64,000 bases of DNA, from the NCBI RefSeq assembly GCF_012641405.1, contig NZ_JABAII010000002.1, positions 310,001-374,000 of the forward strand, in the 5' to 3' direction. Positions 16,085 to 25,799 of the stretch are shown here, piece after piece. Within the stretch, counting starts at the first letter, position 1; the number at the start of each line of letters is the position of its first letter. This stretch comes from Rhizobium sp. P40RR-XXII. Lineage in GTDB: Bacteria > Pseudomonadota > Alphaproteobacteria > Rhizobiales > Rhizobiaceae. A model generated the notes under the pieces. The model made no database searches, was not told the origin of the DNA, and saw only the letters and a list, made by a program, of their open reading frames with translations. The translations under genes were made by a program, and so were the position numbers.

Positions 16085-17044
16085 TTAGCGCGCGTAAGCT
16101 TCCTGCATGCGGCGGATTTCCGGCAATCTTGTCAGAGCTTCCTCGTAGCCGCGTTCGATAGCTTCGCCTGCGCGATGGAACTCCGATAGGCCGATATCGC
16201 TAAGGCGTGGATGCAGCGCAAGATCCGGTGGATCGCCAGCCAGGCGGGCGCGGGCAATTCTATCCTGGATGATGTTGAAAGCTTGGACCATGACGCCAGT
16301 CATGCCGAGTTTCATGGGCGGCGTGTCTTCACGCCGCACCAAATCGCTGCTCAGCTGGCCGACATTGTGTTTGACCACGGCCGAGCGACCGAAGAGGTCA
16401 TAGTTTAGATTGACCGCCGCCACGAGCGGCTGTTCGTACGAGCGGCATACCGAAACCGGCACGGGATTGACGAGGGCGCCGTCGACCAGCGTACGGCCGT
16501 TGGTCCGCACCGGCTCGAAAATGCCGGGTAGGGCATAGGAAGCCCTGAGCGCCGTGATCAGGGAGCCATTGGCAATCCAGACTTCATGTCCGGTATTCAG
16601 TTCCGATGCGACGGCGACAAAGGGACGGTCCAAATCCTCGACCGAGAGGCCCTGCAGGTGCTCCTGCATGCGCTTGGTCAGCCGCATGCCACCGAACAGG
16701 CCACTGCCGCCGATGGTCAGGTCGAGAAGGCTGGCAATGCGGCGCATCGTCAGCGAGCGGGCAAAGGCTTCGAGTTCGTCGAGCTTGCCGGCAAGATAGC
16801 AGCCGCCGACCAAGGCGCCGATCGACGTGCCGGCAATCATGCCGACTTCAATACCTGCCTCGTCGAGCGCCCGCAGAACGCCGATATGCGCCCAGCCGCG
16901 CGCGGCGCCGCCACCGAGCGCCAGAGCGATCTTAACTTTCTTGGGTGGTGCGGGAGGGGGAAGCGGATTGGAGGTATCCTGCGAGAGGCCTGAACCGGTC
17001 AAGTTCTGTCCGCCGTTCTGACGATTCAACCCCCAATTCAGCAT
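16085..17044 (-). CDS. Patatin-like phospholipase (NTE/RssA-like)
   Basis: A 319-residue serine esterase using a Ser-Asp dyad. The oxyanion loop GGGAARG is at 44-50, the nucleophile elbow GTSIG at 72-76 (Ser74) and the catalytic aspartate in VDGALVNP (Asp188). A 35-residue disordered, proline-rich head precedes the domain. Family members hydrolyse lysophospholipids or fatty-acyl esters at the membrane. Its length and single domain match the short bacterial RssA group rather than secreted ExoU-type toxins. Confidence 0.88.
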   Translation of the reverse strand: MLNWGLNRQNGGQNLTGSGLSQDTSNPLPPPAPPKKVKIALALGGGAARGWAHIGVLRALDEAGIEVGMIAGTSIGALVGGCYLAGKLDELEAFARSLTMRRIASLLDLTIGGSGLFGGMRLTKRMQEHLQGLSVEDLDRPFVAVASELNTGHEVWIANGSLITALRASYALPGIFEPVRTNGRTLVDGALVNPVPVSVCRSYEQPLVAAVNLNYDLFGRSAVVKHNVGQLSSDLVRREDTPPMKLGMTGVMVQAFNIIQDRIARARLAGDPPDLALHPRLSDIGLSEFHRAGEAIERGYEEALTRLPEIRRMQEAYAR

Positions 17045-17149
17045 TTGAAGCCTCCTTCGAGGCCCTGCGTGCCTCCGCTAAAATACTGTCCCTTTTTCGT
17101 TTCCAAATCGTATATCGGTTGTGGCTTCTTGACCGTTTCGCCTATGGGT

Positions 17150-17599
17150 CTACTGTTTGTAGACTTCTTCCGGGTCGAAATGCAGATGATCGTCGACTAC
17201 GCTCAGCACGGGCTTGCCTTCTTCAAGCTCAACCGTTCGATAGAAGCAGGAACGTCGCCCAGTATGGCACGTTGCGTCATGTCCGGCGACCTCCACTTTC
17301 AGCCAGATGGCATCCTGATCACAATCGGTACGAATTTCCTTCACCGACTGTAAGTTTCCGGAGGTTTCGCCCTTTTTCCAGATTTTACCACGGGAACGGC
17401 TGAAATAATGCGCCGTGCCCGTCTTGATCGTCAGGGCGAGCGCCTCGGCATTCATGTGGGCGACCATAAGGAGTTCGCCGTCATGCGCATCGGTCACGAT
17501 CGCGGTGATCAGGCCGCGATCGTCGAAGCGAGGCGTGAAATCGCCGGCATCCTCAAGTTCGGATTTGTCTTCGGAAGGCGCGTTGAAGATCAGGTTCAT
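17150..17599 (-). CDS. hisI: Phosphoribosyl-AMP cyclohydrolase
   Basis: Catalyses the third step of histidine biosynthesis, opening the purine ring of phosphoribosyl-AMP. From the ATG at 17599 the protein has 149 residues. Family motifs include [31 protein letters not shown] and the zinc-binding cysteines in [11 protein letters not shown]...[13 protein letters not shown]. It lacks the HisE domain, as usual in alphaproteobacteria. It lies 25 bases downstream of folE on the same strand, the order common in rhizobia. Confidence 0.95.
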   Translation of the reverse strand: MNLIFNAPSEDKSELEDAGDFTPRFDDRGLITAIVTDAHDGELLMVAHMNAEALALTIKTGTAHYFSRSRGKIWKKGETSGNLQSVKEIRTDCDQDAIWLKVEVAGHDATCHTGRRSCFYRTVELEEGKPVLSVVDDHLHFDPEEVYKQ

Positions 17600-17624
17600 C
17601 TCCGGCTCTTTCGTTGAAGCCCGG

Positions 17625-18236
17625 TCAGCGACCCCGGACCAAGGACATGAAACGGGCCTGTTCGGCCGGATCGGCCTTGAAGGCACCGGTGAAGGTCATC
17701 GTCAACGTCGAGGAGCCCTGCTTCTGCACGCCGCGCATGGCCATGCACATATGCTCGGCCTCGATCATGACGGCAACACCACGCGGGCGCAGCGTGTCGT
17801 CGATCGCATTGGCAATCTGCGCCGTCATGGCTTCCTGCGTCTGCAGGCGGCGGCCGAAGATATCGACGACGCGGGCGATCTTGGAAAGACCGAGGACCCG
17901 ACCGTTCGGCAGATATGCGACATGCGCCTTGCCGATAATCGGCACCATGTGGTGTTCGCAATGGGAGAAAAACGGAATATCGCGCACGAGGACGATGTCG
18001 TCGTAGCCCGAAACCTCTTCGAAAGTTCGACCGAGCACGTCTTCGGGATTCATGTCATAGCCGGCGAAAAGCTCGCGGTAGGCCTTGGCGACGCGCGCGG
18101 GCGTATCAAGCAGGCCTTCGCGCTGCGGATCGTCGCCGGCCCAGCGAAGCAGAACGCGGATGGCGTCCTCGGCTTCCTTCTGCGTCGGACGTTCGGAATC
18201 AACGACTTGCGGAAAGTTCTTTACAATGGCGTCCAT
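17625..18236 (-). CDS. folE: GTP cyclohydrolase I
   Basis: Converts GTP to 7,8-dihydroneopterin triphosphate, the entry to folate (and queuosine) synthesis. The 203-residue protein has the type IA hallmarks: [20 protein letters not shown] with the zinc-binding cysteine and histidines, [18 protein letters not shown], and a C-terminal Cys/His segment around [12 protein letters not shown]. Co-transcription with hisI is likely. The 5' region holds two strong palindromes (18395-18421, 18460-18476). Confidence 0.95.
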   Translation of the reverse strand: MDAIVKNFPQVVDSERPTQKEAEDAIRVLLRWAGDDPQREGLLDTPARVAKAYRELFAGYDMNPEDVLGRTFEEVSGYDDIVLVRDIPFFSHCEHHMVPIIGKAHVAYLPNGRVLGLSKIARVVDIFGRRLQTQEAMTAQIANAIDDTLRPRGVAVMIEAEHMCMAMRGVQKQGSSTLTMTFTGAFKADPAEQARFMSLVRGR

Positions 18237-18394
18237 TACCTGTGGATCTCCTGACCCGCACTACGCGGATATCATCTTGTCGGACTCGCCACTGGCATTC
18301 CCCACAAAGAGGCTTACGTACCTTTGGCGGGCTCCGGGGCGTTCTGGCTGGCGGACAAGCCTGCCGTCCTGCACGGTTTCCCATCAAACTTACA

Positions 18395-18476
18395 GAAGAC
18401 CATTGCATTTCGATGGTCTTCGAACGACATACATATAGTATGGCATTGTCCCTGTGAAAGTGTCCGAAATGGACAC
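18395..18476. promoter_or_regulatory. Two palindromes upstream of folE
   Basis: GAAGACCAT (18395-18403) pairs perfectly with ATGGTCTTC (18413-18421). Farther out, GTGTCC-N5-GGACAC occupies 18460-18476, resembling a repressor dyad. Both lie 160-240 bases upstream of folE; on the plus strand the second precedes GCTGTGTTTTTTG, so it might instead act as a terminator. Confidence 0.4.
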
Positions 18477-18500
18477 GCTGTGTTTTTTGTTACGAAACAC

Positions 18501-18616
18501 TAGAGCCGGATGATTTTAGGTCTGCTCGGCCTAAAAAATCTGAATCCGCTCTAGATCAAATAAATAGAGCATGATGTCGTCCGAAAACCGCCTACACTTT
18601 TCGGCATCATGCTCTA
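18501..18616. repeat. Pair of RIME-type palindromic repeats
   Basis: Two tandem palindromic modules, 18501-18553 and 18565-18616, each begin with TAGAGC and end with GCTCTA. The second contains CCGAAAACCGC and ACTTTTCGG, as in the other copies at 36531 and 58015. This mosaic palindrome resembles the rhizobial intergenic element RIME. An upstream in-frame ATG for the next gene falls inside the repeat and is not the true start. Confidence 0.8.
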
Positions 18617-18642
18617 GCAGGCGCATCGGAGCAAAATCTGTG

Positions 18643-19104
18643 ATGGACGACATCTACAACAGCAAAATCCTGGAGTTTGCCGGCAATATCGGCCGTATCG
18701 GCAGTCTTCCTGACGCCGATGCCAGTGCCCAGGCCCATTCCAGACTGTGCGGTTCTCGCGTAAAAATCTGGCTGAAAATGGACGGCGATGTCGTGACCGA
18801 TTTTGCTCACGACGTCAAGGCCTGCGCCCTCGGCCAGGCATCGTCTTCGGTCATGGCCCGCCATATCGTCGGCGCTTCGTCAGATGAAGTGCGAAAGGCC
18901 CGTGAAGATATGCTCGCCATGCTCAAGGCCGATGGCGAAGGGCCGAGCGGGCGCTTCGAGGATATGCGCTATCTGAAGCCCGTCCGGGACTACAAGGCCC
19001 GTCATGCCTCGACGATGCTGACCTTCGATGCCGTCGTCGATGCGATCGGGCAGATCGAAGCGGCGCGTCAGGGTGGAAATACCAAAACGGCCGAAGAGGT
19101 CTGA
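18643..19104 (+). CDS. IscU/NifU-like iron-sulfur scaffold protein
   Basis: A 153-residue NifU_N-domain protein. It opens MDDIYNSKILEFAGNIGRIG and has the first two scaffold cysteines at Cys36 (RLCGSRV) and Cys61 (KACALGQASSSV). The position of the third cysteine (RxxC) is Ser123 in KARHASTMLTFDAV, so cluster binding must differ from classical IscU. The ATG at 18643 is used because the upstream part is RIME repeat. yidD follows after 14 bases and DUF1697 after that, suggesting one transcript. Confidence 0.85.
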   Translation: MDDIYNSKILEFAGNIGRIGSLPDADASAQAHSRLCGSRVKIWLKMDGDVVTDFAHDVKACALGQASSSVMARHIVGASSDEVRKAREDMLAMLKADGEGPSGRFEDMRYLKPVRDYKARHASTMLTFDAVVDAIGQIEAARQGGNTKTAEEV

Positions 19105-19118
19105 GCGGAATACTGACG

Positions 19119-19541
19119 ATGTGCCAATTCTGTCTCATGCAGGAAGACGATGAAGATGAGGGTGGCGCCGCTCCTCCCAGGCATGCGCGACGCCATACGT
19201 CACCAGCCAGCGACAAGGCGACGCAGTCGCGAAATTATTCCGGCCCATTGCGCAAGACCCCGGACAGGCTTTTCGGCATGGGCCTCATTCGCCTCTATCA
19301 GCTCACGCTCTCAGGTTTTGTCGGCAATTCCTGCCGCCATATCCCGACCTGTTCGGAATATGGCTATGAAGCCGTTGCTCGCCACGGGCTTTGGGCCGGT
19401 GGCTGGATGACGCTGTTTCGTGTCGCCCGCTGTGGACCCGGTGGTACAAGCGGGCTCGATCCCGTGCCCAGCGAGCTGGAGCGCCGCTATCACTGGTGGA
19501 CCCCTTGGCGCTACTTCCGCCTTGGGCGGAAGACCGCCTGA
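19119..19541 (+). CDS. yidD: Membrane protein insertion efficiency factor YidD
   Basis: YidD is a small peripheral protein that helps YidC insert inner-membrane proteins. The 140-residue protein carries the whole conserved core, LIRLYQLTLSGFVGNSCRHI, PTCSEYGYEAVARHG, GGWMTLFRVARCGP and GLDPVP. It has an extra N-terminal part of about 45 residues with a Cys pair (CQFC) and an acidic stretch, longer than most YidD proteins; a later start is possible. It lies between the IscU-like and DUF1697 genes, five bases from the latter. Confidence 0.92.
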   Translation: MCQFCLMQEDDEDEGGAAPPRHARRHTSPASDKATQSRNYSGPLRKTPDRLFGMGLIRLYQLTLSGFVGNSCRHIPTCSEYGYEAVARHGLWAGGWMTLFRVARCGPGGTSGLDPVPSELERRYHWWTPWRYFRLGRKTA

Positions 19542-19546
19542 TCCGC

Positions 19547-20074
19547 ATGGCGCTTTATGTGGCACTGCTTCACAGCATTGTTCTCGGCCAAGGTCGCAGG
19601 GTCGTTATGGCCGATCTCAAGGCGATGGCGGAGGGGTTGGGTTATCACAATGCCAGAACGCTGGTCGCTACCGGCAATCTGATTTTCGAATGCGAGAAAC
19701 AGCCGATCGCCGCGATTGAAGAACAACTCGAAGCCGGCTTTGCTGCGGCTTTCGGCAAGCATGTCGACATCATCGTGCGCGATGCGGATACATGGCTGAA
19801 GCTTACCGAGGGCAATCCTTTCGGCGACGGCATCGGCAGTGAGGTCATCGTTCGGGTTATGCGACAGCCGCTCGAATCTGAAATCCTCGGTACGCTGGAG
19901 AAATACCGCCGCAGCGAGCGCATGGCTGTTGTCGATGGCGATCTCTGGATCGATTTCGGCCTCAAGGCCAGCGAGACCAAAATGTTGCCGGCCTTGACGA
20001 CAAAGAGGCTTGGCGTCGGAACGATGCGGAATTGGAACACGGTGCGCGGTTTGGCCGAGATGATCCGCCGCTAA
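19547..20074 (+). CDS. DUF1697 family protein
   Basis: A 175-residue cytoplasmic protein of the DUF1697 family, of unknown function but widely distributed. The family pattern is MALYVALLHSIVLG, then LKAMAEGLGYHNARTLVATGNLIF, and a late KASETKMLPALTTKRLGVGTMRNWNTV. The ATG at 19547 lies five bases after the yidD stop, indicating translational coupling. Confidence 0.87.
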   Translation: MALYVALLHSIVLGQGRRVVMADLKAMAEGLGYHNARTLVATGNLIFECEKQPIAAIEEQLEAGFAAAFGKHVDIIVRDADTWLKLTEGNPFGDGIGSEVIVRVMRQPLESEILGTLEKYRRSERMAVVDGDLWIDFGLKASETKMLPALTTKRLGVGTMRNWNTVRGLAEMIRR

Positions 20075-20202
20075 CGCCGCTTTTTCTTTACTAGATCACG
20101 AAATGCGGCTATCAGGCGCGCGGACATAAGTAAGTATTTACTTGGTCCTCTTTTTACGAAACCACCCGCATTCGTTGGCGGGACTGGACAAGGAGAATAT
20201 CG

Positions 20203-22191
20203 ATGTCCCAATCCGTTTCCCTGACATTTCCCGATGATTCCGTGCGCAGCTTCGCTGCCGGCACGACCGGTCGCGATGTCGCCGAATCCATTTCCAAGTC
20301 GCTGGCCAAGAAGGCCGTCGCCATTGCCATCGACGGCACCGTGCGCGACCTTTCCGATCCGGTGACCGATGGCAGGATCGAGATCATTACCCGCACGGAC
20401 GACCGCGCGCTGGAGCTTATCCGGCATGACGCGGCGCATGTGATGGCGGAAGCGGTTCAGGAATTGTGGCCCGGTACGCAGGTTACCATTGGCCCGGTGA
20501 TCGAGAACGGCTTCTATTACGACTTTGCCAAGAACGAGCCCTTCACGCCCGATGATCTCCCGGTCATCGAGAAGAAGATGCGCGAGATCATCCAGCGCAA
20601 TGCGCCGTTCACCAAGCAGATCTGGTCCCGTGACAAGGCAAAGGAAGTTTTTGCCGCCAAGGGCGAGCGCTATAAGGGGGAACTGGTCGATGCCATCCCC
20701 GAAGGTCAGGATCTGAAGATCTACTACCAGGGGGATTGGTTCGATCTCTGCCGCGGCCCGCACATGGCCTCGACCGGCCAGATCGGCACCGCCTTCAAGC
20801 TGATGAAGGTGGCCGGCGCCTATTGGCGTGGCGACAGCAACAATCCGATGCTGACCCGCATCTACGGCACGGCATTCGCCGAACAGGCGGATCTCGATAA
20901 CTACCTGCACATCCTTGCCGAAGCCGAGAAGCGCGATCATCGCCGTCTCGGCCGCGAAATGGATCTGTTCCATTTCCAGGAAGAAGGCCCCGGTGTCGTC
21001 TTCTGGCACGGCAAGGGCTGGCGCTTGTTCCAGACGCTGGTGTCCTACATGCGCCGGCGGCTTGAGGGCGACTATCAGGAAGTCAACGCGCCGCAGGTGC
21101 TCGACAAGTCGCTTTGGGAGACTTCCGGCCATTGGGGCTGGTACCGCGACAATATGTTCAAGGTGACCGTCGCCGGCGACGATACGGACGATGATCGCGT
21201 CTTCGCGCTGAAGCCGATGAACTGCCCCGGCCATATCCAGATCTTCAAGCATGGCTTGAAGTCTTACCGCGAACTGCCGATCCGCCTTGCGGAATTCGGT
21301 GCCGTGCATCGTTACGAGCCGTCAGGCGCGCTGCACGGGTTGATGCGCGTGCGCGGCTTTACGCAGGATGACGCTCATATCTTCTGCACCGATGAGCAGA
21401 TGGCGGCCGAATGCCTGAAGATCAACGACCTGATCCTCTCTGTCTATGAGGATTTCGGCTTCAAGGAGATCGTCGTCAAGCTCTCGACGCGCCCGGACAA
21501 GCGCGTCGGTTCCGACGAACTCTGGGATCGCGCCGAAAGCGTGATGATGGATGTGCTGAAGACGATCGAGGCGCAGTCGGAAGGACGCATCAAGACCGGC
21601 ATCCTGCCGGGCGAGGGCGCGTTCTACGGGCCGAAGTTCGAATATACGCTCAAGGATGCCATCGGTCGTGAATGGCAGTGCGGCACGACGCAGGTCGATT
21701 TCAACCTGCCGGAACGCTTCGGCGCCTTCTACATCGACCAGCACTCGGAGAAGACGCAGCCGGTCATGATCCATCGTGCCATCTGCGGCTCGATGGAGCG
21801 CTTCCTCGGCATCCTGATCGAGAACTTTGCCGGCCACATGCCGCTTTGGGTCTCGCCGCTGCAGGTAGTTGTCGCCACCATCACCTCCGAAGCCGATGCC
21901 TATGGCGAAGAAGTAGCCGAAGCTCTGCGCGATGCCGGTCTCACGGTCGAGACCGATTTCCGCAACGAGAAGATCAACTACAAGATCCGCGAGCATTCGG
22001 TCACGAAGGTGCCTGTCATCATCGTCTGCGGCAAGAAGGAAGCCGAGGAGCGTTCGGTCAATATCCGCCGCCTCGGCAGCCAAGCGCAGACTTCGATGTC
22101 GCTTGACGAAGCCATCGCTTCGCTTGCTCTGGAGGCAACAGCACCGGACATCCTGCGCAAGCGGGCGGCACGCCGCGCCAAGGCCGCCTGA
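20203..22191 (+). CDS. thrS: Threonyl-tRNA synthetase
   Basis: A 662-residue class II synthetase. Domains in order: TGS (about 1-65), an editing domain with [11 protein letters not shown] (about 70-225), the catalytic core with GPHM, the zinc-binding MNCPGH and motif 2 [25 protein letters not shown], then a C-terminal anticodon-binding domain from about 545. The gene is complete, with AAGGAG upstream of the ATG at 20203. I see no T-box or other riboswitch in its leader. Confidence 0.97.
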   Translation: MSQSVSLTFPDDSVRSFAAGTTGRDVAESISKSLAKKAVAIAIDGTVRDLSDPVTDGRIEIITRTDDRALELIRHDAAHVMAEAVQELWPGTQVTIGPVIENGFYYDFAKNEPFTPDDLPVIEKKMREIIQRNAPFTKQIWSRDKAKEVFAAKGERYKGELVDAIPEGQDLKIYYQGDWFDLCRGPHMASTGQIGTAFKLMKVAGAYWRGDSNNPMLTRIYGTAFAEQADLDNYLHILAEAEKRDHRRLGREMDLFHFQEEGPGVVFWHGKGWRLFQTLVSYMRRRLEGDYQEVNAPQVLDKSLWETSGHWGWYRDNMFKVTVAGDDTDDDRVFALKPMNCPGHIQIFKHGLKSYRELPIRLAEFGAVHRYEPSGALHGLMRVRGFTQDDAHIFCTDEQMAAECLKINDLILSVYEDFGFKEIVVKLSTRPDKRVGSDELWDRAESVMMDVLKTIEAQSEGRIKTGILPGEGAFYGPKFEYTLKDAIGREWQCGTTQVDFNLPERFGAFYIDQHSEKTQPVMIHRAICGSMERFLGILIENFAGHMPLWVSPLQVVVATITSEADAYGEEVAEALRDAGLTVETDFRNEKINYKIREHSVTKVPVIIVCGKKEAEERSVNIRRLGSQAQTSMSLDEAIASLALEATAPDILRKRAARRAKAA

Positions 22192-22204
22192 CGGACCATG
22201 GACA

Positions 22205-22232
22205 TCTGACGGCGCTTCAGGGCGCCGTCAGA
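22205..22232 (+). terminator. Hairpin after thrS, possible terminator
   Basis: TCTGACGGCGC (22205-22215) and GCGCCGTCAGA (22222-22232) form a perfect 11-bp stem with a 6-base loop 14 bases after the thrS stop. The next bases (CAATTGTC) are not a T-run, so it may stabilise the 3' end or act only weakly. Confidence 0.5.
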
Positions 22233-22335
22233 CAATTGTCATAGAGCATTCATATAGTTGATGAATCAAGGCGTTGCTGTGGCCGCAACATGTGACGCAA
22301 CGGAACGATAGGAGCGGGGCAGCCCCGTCGCGCAC

Positions 22336-23175
22336 TTGGAATTCAAAGAATTATCCTACTCCAATGAACGGGATCCGCGCCTCAAGCGCTGGTTCATCCG
22401 TTCTATCGAAGGCCTTTCCGGCCGGGACCGTTACACCCGGCTTTACGATATCTGGCGCACCGATATCGCCGGAAAGAGCGAGCGCGTCTTCGGCAAGATG
22501 CTCGATCTCATCGACGTGCGCCTGCTCATCAAGGGCGAATGGCCGCCGAGCCAGATCCCCGAAGCGCCGATCGTCATCGTCGCCAACCACCCCTATGGTA
22601 TCGGCGACGGGATCGCGGTGCTGGCACTTGCCGAGCAGCTGGGGCGCCCCTTCAAGGTTCTCATCAACAATGAATTGTTGAAAGTGCCTGAGATGCTCGA
22701 CTATTCGCTGCCGGTCTCCTTCGAGGAAACCAAGGAAGCGATGGCGATCAACATGAAAACCCGGCATGAGGCCGTTCGCCTGCTGAAGGAAGGCACGACC
22801 ATCATCGTCTTTCCCGCCGGCGGCGTCGCAACAGCCAAGAAGGGTTTCGGCCGCGCCGAGGATCTTCCATGGAAGATATTCCCCGCCAAGCTCATCCAGG
22901 CGGCGCGCGCGAGCGTCATTCCCATCTATTTCGAAGGGCAGAACGGCCGGCTGTTCCATCTGGCGAGCCGTATTTCGATGACCTTGCGCATCTCGCTGCT
23001 GATCCGCGAATTCCGGCGTCTTTCCGGCAGCACCATTACCGCCCATATCGGCGCTCCCAGAAGCTGGGAGGCGCTCAGCGAAGGCAGCGACCGCAAGGAT
23101 CTGCTGTCGAAGCTCTATGGGGCTGTCTTCTCCATGGCGCCGCCAAGAAAGATGCTGCGGCGAAGGGCTGGGTAA
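22336..23175 (+). CDS. Lysophospholipid acyltransferase family protein
   Basis: A 279-residue PlsC-type acyltransferase. The active-site motif is NHPYGIGDG (about 84-92) and the phosphate-binding motif FPAGG appears at about 155-159. The sequence is closest in style to hemolysin/OlsA-like acyltransferases, which acylate lyso-lipids, but the acceptor cannot be told from sequence. A stop codon at 22309 forces the start to be at or after the TTG at 22336; GGAGCGGGG lies upstream at a long spacing. Confidence 0.83.
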   Translation: MEFKELSYSNERDPRLKRWFIRSIEGLSGRDRYTRLYDIWRTDIAGKSERVFGKMLDLIDVRLLIKGEWPPSQIPEAPIVIVANHPYGIGDGIAVLALAEQLGRPFKVLINNELLKVPEMLDYSLPVSFEETKEAMAINMKTRHEAVRLLKEGTTIIVFPAGGVATAKKGFGRAEDLPWKIFPAKLIQAARASVIPIYFEGQNGRLFHLASRISMTLRISLLIREFRRLSGSTITAHIGAPRSWEALSEGSDRKDLLSKLYGAVFSMAPPRKMLRRRAG

Positions 23176-23255
23176 GCACGGGCGCCGAGCTACCTGCCAC
23201 CAAGCGGTGATCGCTCAAGTGAGTTCAGCCAGTGGCTCAAGGCGTGCCGCCGCTA

Positions 23256-24368
23256 TCAATCCATGCTGTCGCCGCTGTCGCCGCCGGCAGGCGCCAGTTG
23301 TTCGTAGGTCGGCAGCGGTTGCTGACTGGTTGTCGCCGACGGTGTCTGGCTCTCACGCATCGGCGGCATCTGGATCGGAAGCTGGCGGGCCGGCTGTTCG
23401 GTATCGGCGTCCTGCGGCTGCTGCTGCTTCATCAGCACTTCCACATCCGTATTCATGCCTGCGGCGATGGTGAAATCGCGCTGATAGATCTTGTCCTTGT
23501 TGCGGGCGACGGCGGTGTAGCGGCCTTCGGCAAGCACCATGGTCGGAAAGGCGCTGACGCTTTCGCCGACAATATCGCCCGCCGATGTCAGGACCGACCA
23601 GGCGGTATCGGCGATCGCCTCGCCACCGGCGTCCGACACCAGCTTGAGTGTGACCTTCGCCGCCCTGTGCTGGATGGTCGCCTGCGTCACCTTGCCGGCT
23701 TCCACCTGAATGTCGGCACGGATGACGGCGTTGACGTCGCCATATTCGGAAACGACGTGATAGGTGCCGGCGCTGAGGCCGACCAGCGTATTCGGCTTCA
23801 CATCGTCCATGACAAGGCCGCGTTCCCCGTCTTCCTTGGCTTCGCTGGAATAGATCGAGAAGCTCAGCTCATTCGGCGGGATCCGGACATCGGATCCGGA
23901 TACGGCGTTCAAGACCATGCCGCCGGCGTCGAGCACCATCGTCTGCTTTTGCGTTTCGCCCGTTTCCGCGACGCTCAGCCTCTTGGTGACGCCAGCACGG
24001 CCGAAGGAGACATTGACGAAATAGTCGCCGGGCAGCAGGTGGAATGAGGCCGAGCCTCCTCGCGAGCTGGCGACAAGCGGCAGCTTGCCGTCCGCACCGG
24101 CAACAGGGCTGAAAACATACCAGGAGAGGCCTTGCTGCTGCGGGCTGCTCTGTGGCGTCATCCTCGCTTCGAGCGAAACGTCACGCAAGGTGCGGGAGGC
24201 CGAATTCTCCCCAGCGGGCGCCACGAAGGCGTTCAGCTTGGGCATCTTTACGCTGCCGTCCAGCTGCTTGAATTCCTTGAAGGCTTCCTGCGCGGAGGCG
24301 GCCGTACTCACGCTCGCGAAGATCGCGATCACAGCACTCAATCGGCGAGCGGATGAAATGCCTGACAT
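23256..24368 (-). CDS. Secreted protein of unknown function
   Basis: From the ATG at 24368 the protein has 370 residues. A signal peptide ([23 protein letters not shown]) indicates export. The body is predicted to be mostly beta-rich, with repeated blocks of the type [40 protein letters not shown] and [20 protein letters not shown], each G-x-Y followed by a strand, suggesting at least three carboxypeptidase-regulatory-like or immunoglobulin-type repeats. The tail is Pro/Gln-rich. I recognise no enzyme motif. Confidence 0.7.
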   Translation of the reverse strand: MSGISSARRLSAVIAIFASVSTAASAQEAFKEFKQLDGSVKMPKLNAFVAPAGENSASRTLRDVSLEARMTPQSSPQQQGLSWYVFSPVAGADGKLPLVASSRGGSASFHLLPGDYFVNVSFGRAGVTKRLSVAETGETQKQTMVLDAGGMVLNAVSGSDVRIPPNELSFSIYSSEAKEDGERGLVMDDVKPNTLVGLSAGTYHVVSEYGDVNAVIRADIQVEAGKVTQATIQHRAAKVTLKLVSDAGGEAIADTAWSVLTSAGDIVGESVSAFPTMVLAEGRYTAVARNKDKIYQRDFTIAAGMNTDVEVLMKQQQPQDADTEQPARQLPIQMPPMRESQTPSATTSQQPLPTYEQLAPAGGDSGDSMD

Positions 24369-24478
24369 GGATACCCAACCGATTGACTTCCGATAAAACA
24401 CAAGCCACTTCAAAACCAATGCAGTGGCAAATTCAAGACCTACCTCTTAGCACAAGCCAAAATGAAGGCAGTTCCTTA

Positions 24479-25066
24479 ATGAAAACCGATATCAAGCTGG
24501 TCGATTATCTCGCCGTGCGCCGATCCATTCCCGCGTTTCAAATGTCGGAGCCGGGGCCGGGCAAGGCCGAGATCGAGGAGATCATCCGGCTGGCCTCGCG
24601 CGTGCCGGATCATGGCAAGCTTGCCCCCTGGCGCTTCATTGTCTACCGCGGCGAAGAGCGGGCGCGTATCGGCGAGGAGTTGCTGAAACTCGCGCTGCAG
24701 GCAAAGCCTGAGCTCTCGGAGGAAATGATCCAGGTCGAACGCACTCGCTTCACCCGCGCTCCGGTCGTCATCGCCGTCGTCAGCAAGGCCGCGCCGCATT
24801 TCAAGATTCCGGAATGGGAACAACTGATGTCGGCCGGCGCGCTTTGCCTGAACCTGCTGATTTCAGCGAATGCTCATGGCTGGGTCTCCAATTGGCTGAC
24901 CGAATGGTTCGCCTATGATGAGCGCGCCTATCCGCTGCTGGGCGTTAAGCCGAGCGAAAAGGTAGCCGGATTCATCCATATCGGCTCCTCCAGCTTCCCT
25001 CCCGTCGAGCGCCCGCGCCCGGAACTGTCGGAGACTGTAAGCTGGGTCGGTGGGGAGGACGCATGA
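24479..25066 (+). CDS. Nitroreductase family FMN protein
   Basis: A 195-residue FMN-binding nitroreductase-fold enzyme. It starts with [20 protein letters not shown] and has the flavin-contacting [11 protein letters not shown] and [20 protein letters not shown] segments. Family members reduce nitro groups, quinones or flavins using NAD(P)H. It overlaps the next gene, a flavin reductase-like protein, by four bases (ATGA), so the pair is translated together and may share electrons or flavin. The true substrate is unknown. Confidence 0.87.
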   Translation: MKTDIKLVDYLAVRRSIPAFQMSEPGPGKAEIEEIIRLASRVPDHGKLAPWRFIVYRGEERARIGEELLKLALQAKPELSEEMIQVERTRFTRAPVVIAVVSKAAPHFKIPEWEQLMSAGALCLNLLISANAHGWVSNWLTEWFAYDERAYPLLGVKPSEKVAGFIHIGSSSFPPVERPRPELSETVSWVGGEDA

Positions 25067-25671
25067 TGTTCTACACGACGGACAGCAATCGCCACGGGCT
25101 GTTGCATGACCCTTTCAAGGCCATCGTCGCGCCAAGGCCGATCGGCTGGATCGGCAGCAAGGGCAGGGATGGTTCGCTGAACCTGTCTCCCTACTCCTTT
25201 TTCAACGCGGTTAGCGACCGGCCGAAGCTGGTGATGTTCTCCTCCGCCGGCCGCAAGGACAGCGTGCGCAATGTCGAGGAAACCGGCGTTTTCACCGCCA
25301 ATCTCGTCAGCCGTCACATCGTCGAAAAGATGAACCATTCGTCGATTGCCGTTCCCTACGGCACCAATGAATTCGAGCTGTCCGGGTTGACGGCGAAACC
25401 GGGCCAGCTGGTGGATGCGCCTTATGTCGGCGAAGCTTTCGCGGTTCTCGAATGCCGCGTCACCGAAGTACTACGGCCAAAGGGCCTCGATGGCGAGACG
25501 TCGGAAAACATCATGGCCATCGGTCAGGTTGTGGGCATCCACATCGACGAGGCGATCATCCGTGACGGCAGGCTGGACATGGCGCTTGCGCGGCCCGTCG
25601 CGCGCATGGGCTACATGGATTATAGCGAGGGCAGCGACGTCTTCGAGATGATGCGGCCAAAGGCACCCTGA
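25063..25671 (+). CDS. Flavin reductase-like domain protein
   Basis: A 202-residue protein of the flavin reductase-like, FMN-binding split-barrel family. Diagnostic stretches are [29 protein letters not shown] and [15 protein letters not shown]. Such proteins reduce or bind FMN, often for a partner oxygenase. Its ATG overlaps the stop of the nitroreductase gene, so it is the second gene of a two-gene operon. Confidence 0.88.
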   Translation: MMFYTTDSNRHGLLHDPFKAIVAPRPIGWIGSKGRDGSLNLSPYSFFNAVSDRPKLVMFSSAGRKDSVRNVEETGVFTANLVSRHIVEKMNHSSIAVPYGTNEFELSGLTAKPGQLVDAPYVGEAFAVLECRVTEVLRPKGLDGETSENIMAIGQVVGIHIDEAIIRDGRLDMALARPVARMGYMDYSEGSDVFEMMRPKAP

Positions 25672-25799
25672 AGGGGGGCCATCGCACTGATATGCAAAAG
25701 GTTAATAAGCACGGTAAACGTCCCGTAAACTTTTCCTCGATAGCGTGGGGAATATGAGTTTGCGGGGCGGGAATCGCCTCGTCGCTATCGGGGCATTAC

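Noticed and set aside
18237..18400. Possible folate-type riboswitch in the folE leader
   Set aside because: No conserved tetrahydrofolate aptamer elements are recognisable; only simple palindromes are present.
18501..18616. Tandem palindromes taken as a CRISPR-like array
   Set aside because: Only two modules, unlike each other and lacking unique spacers; they match the dispersed RIME-type repeats.
20075..20202. T-box or attenuator leader of thrS
   Set aside because: Too short and no T-box motif or threonine-rich leader peptide is seen; T-boxes are rare in this group.
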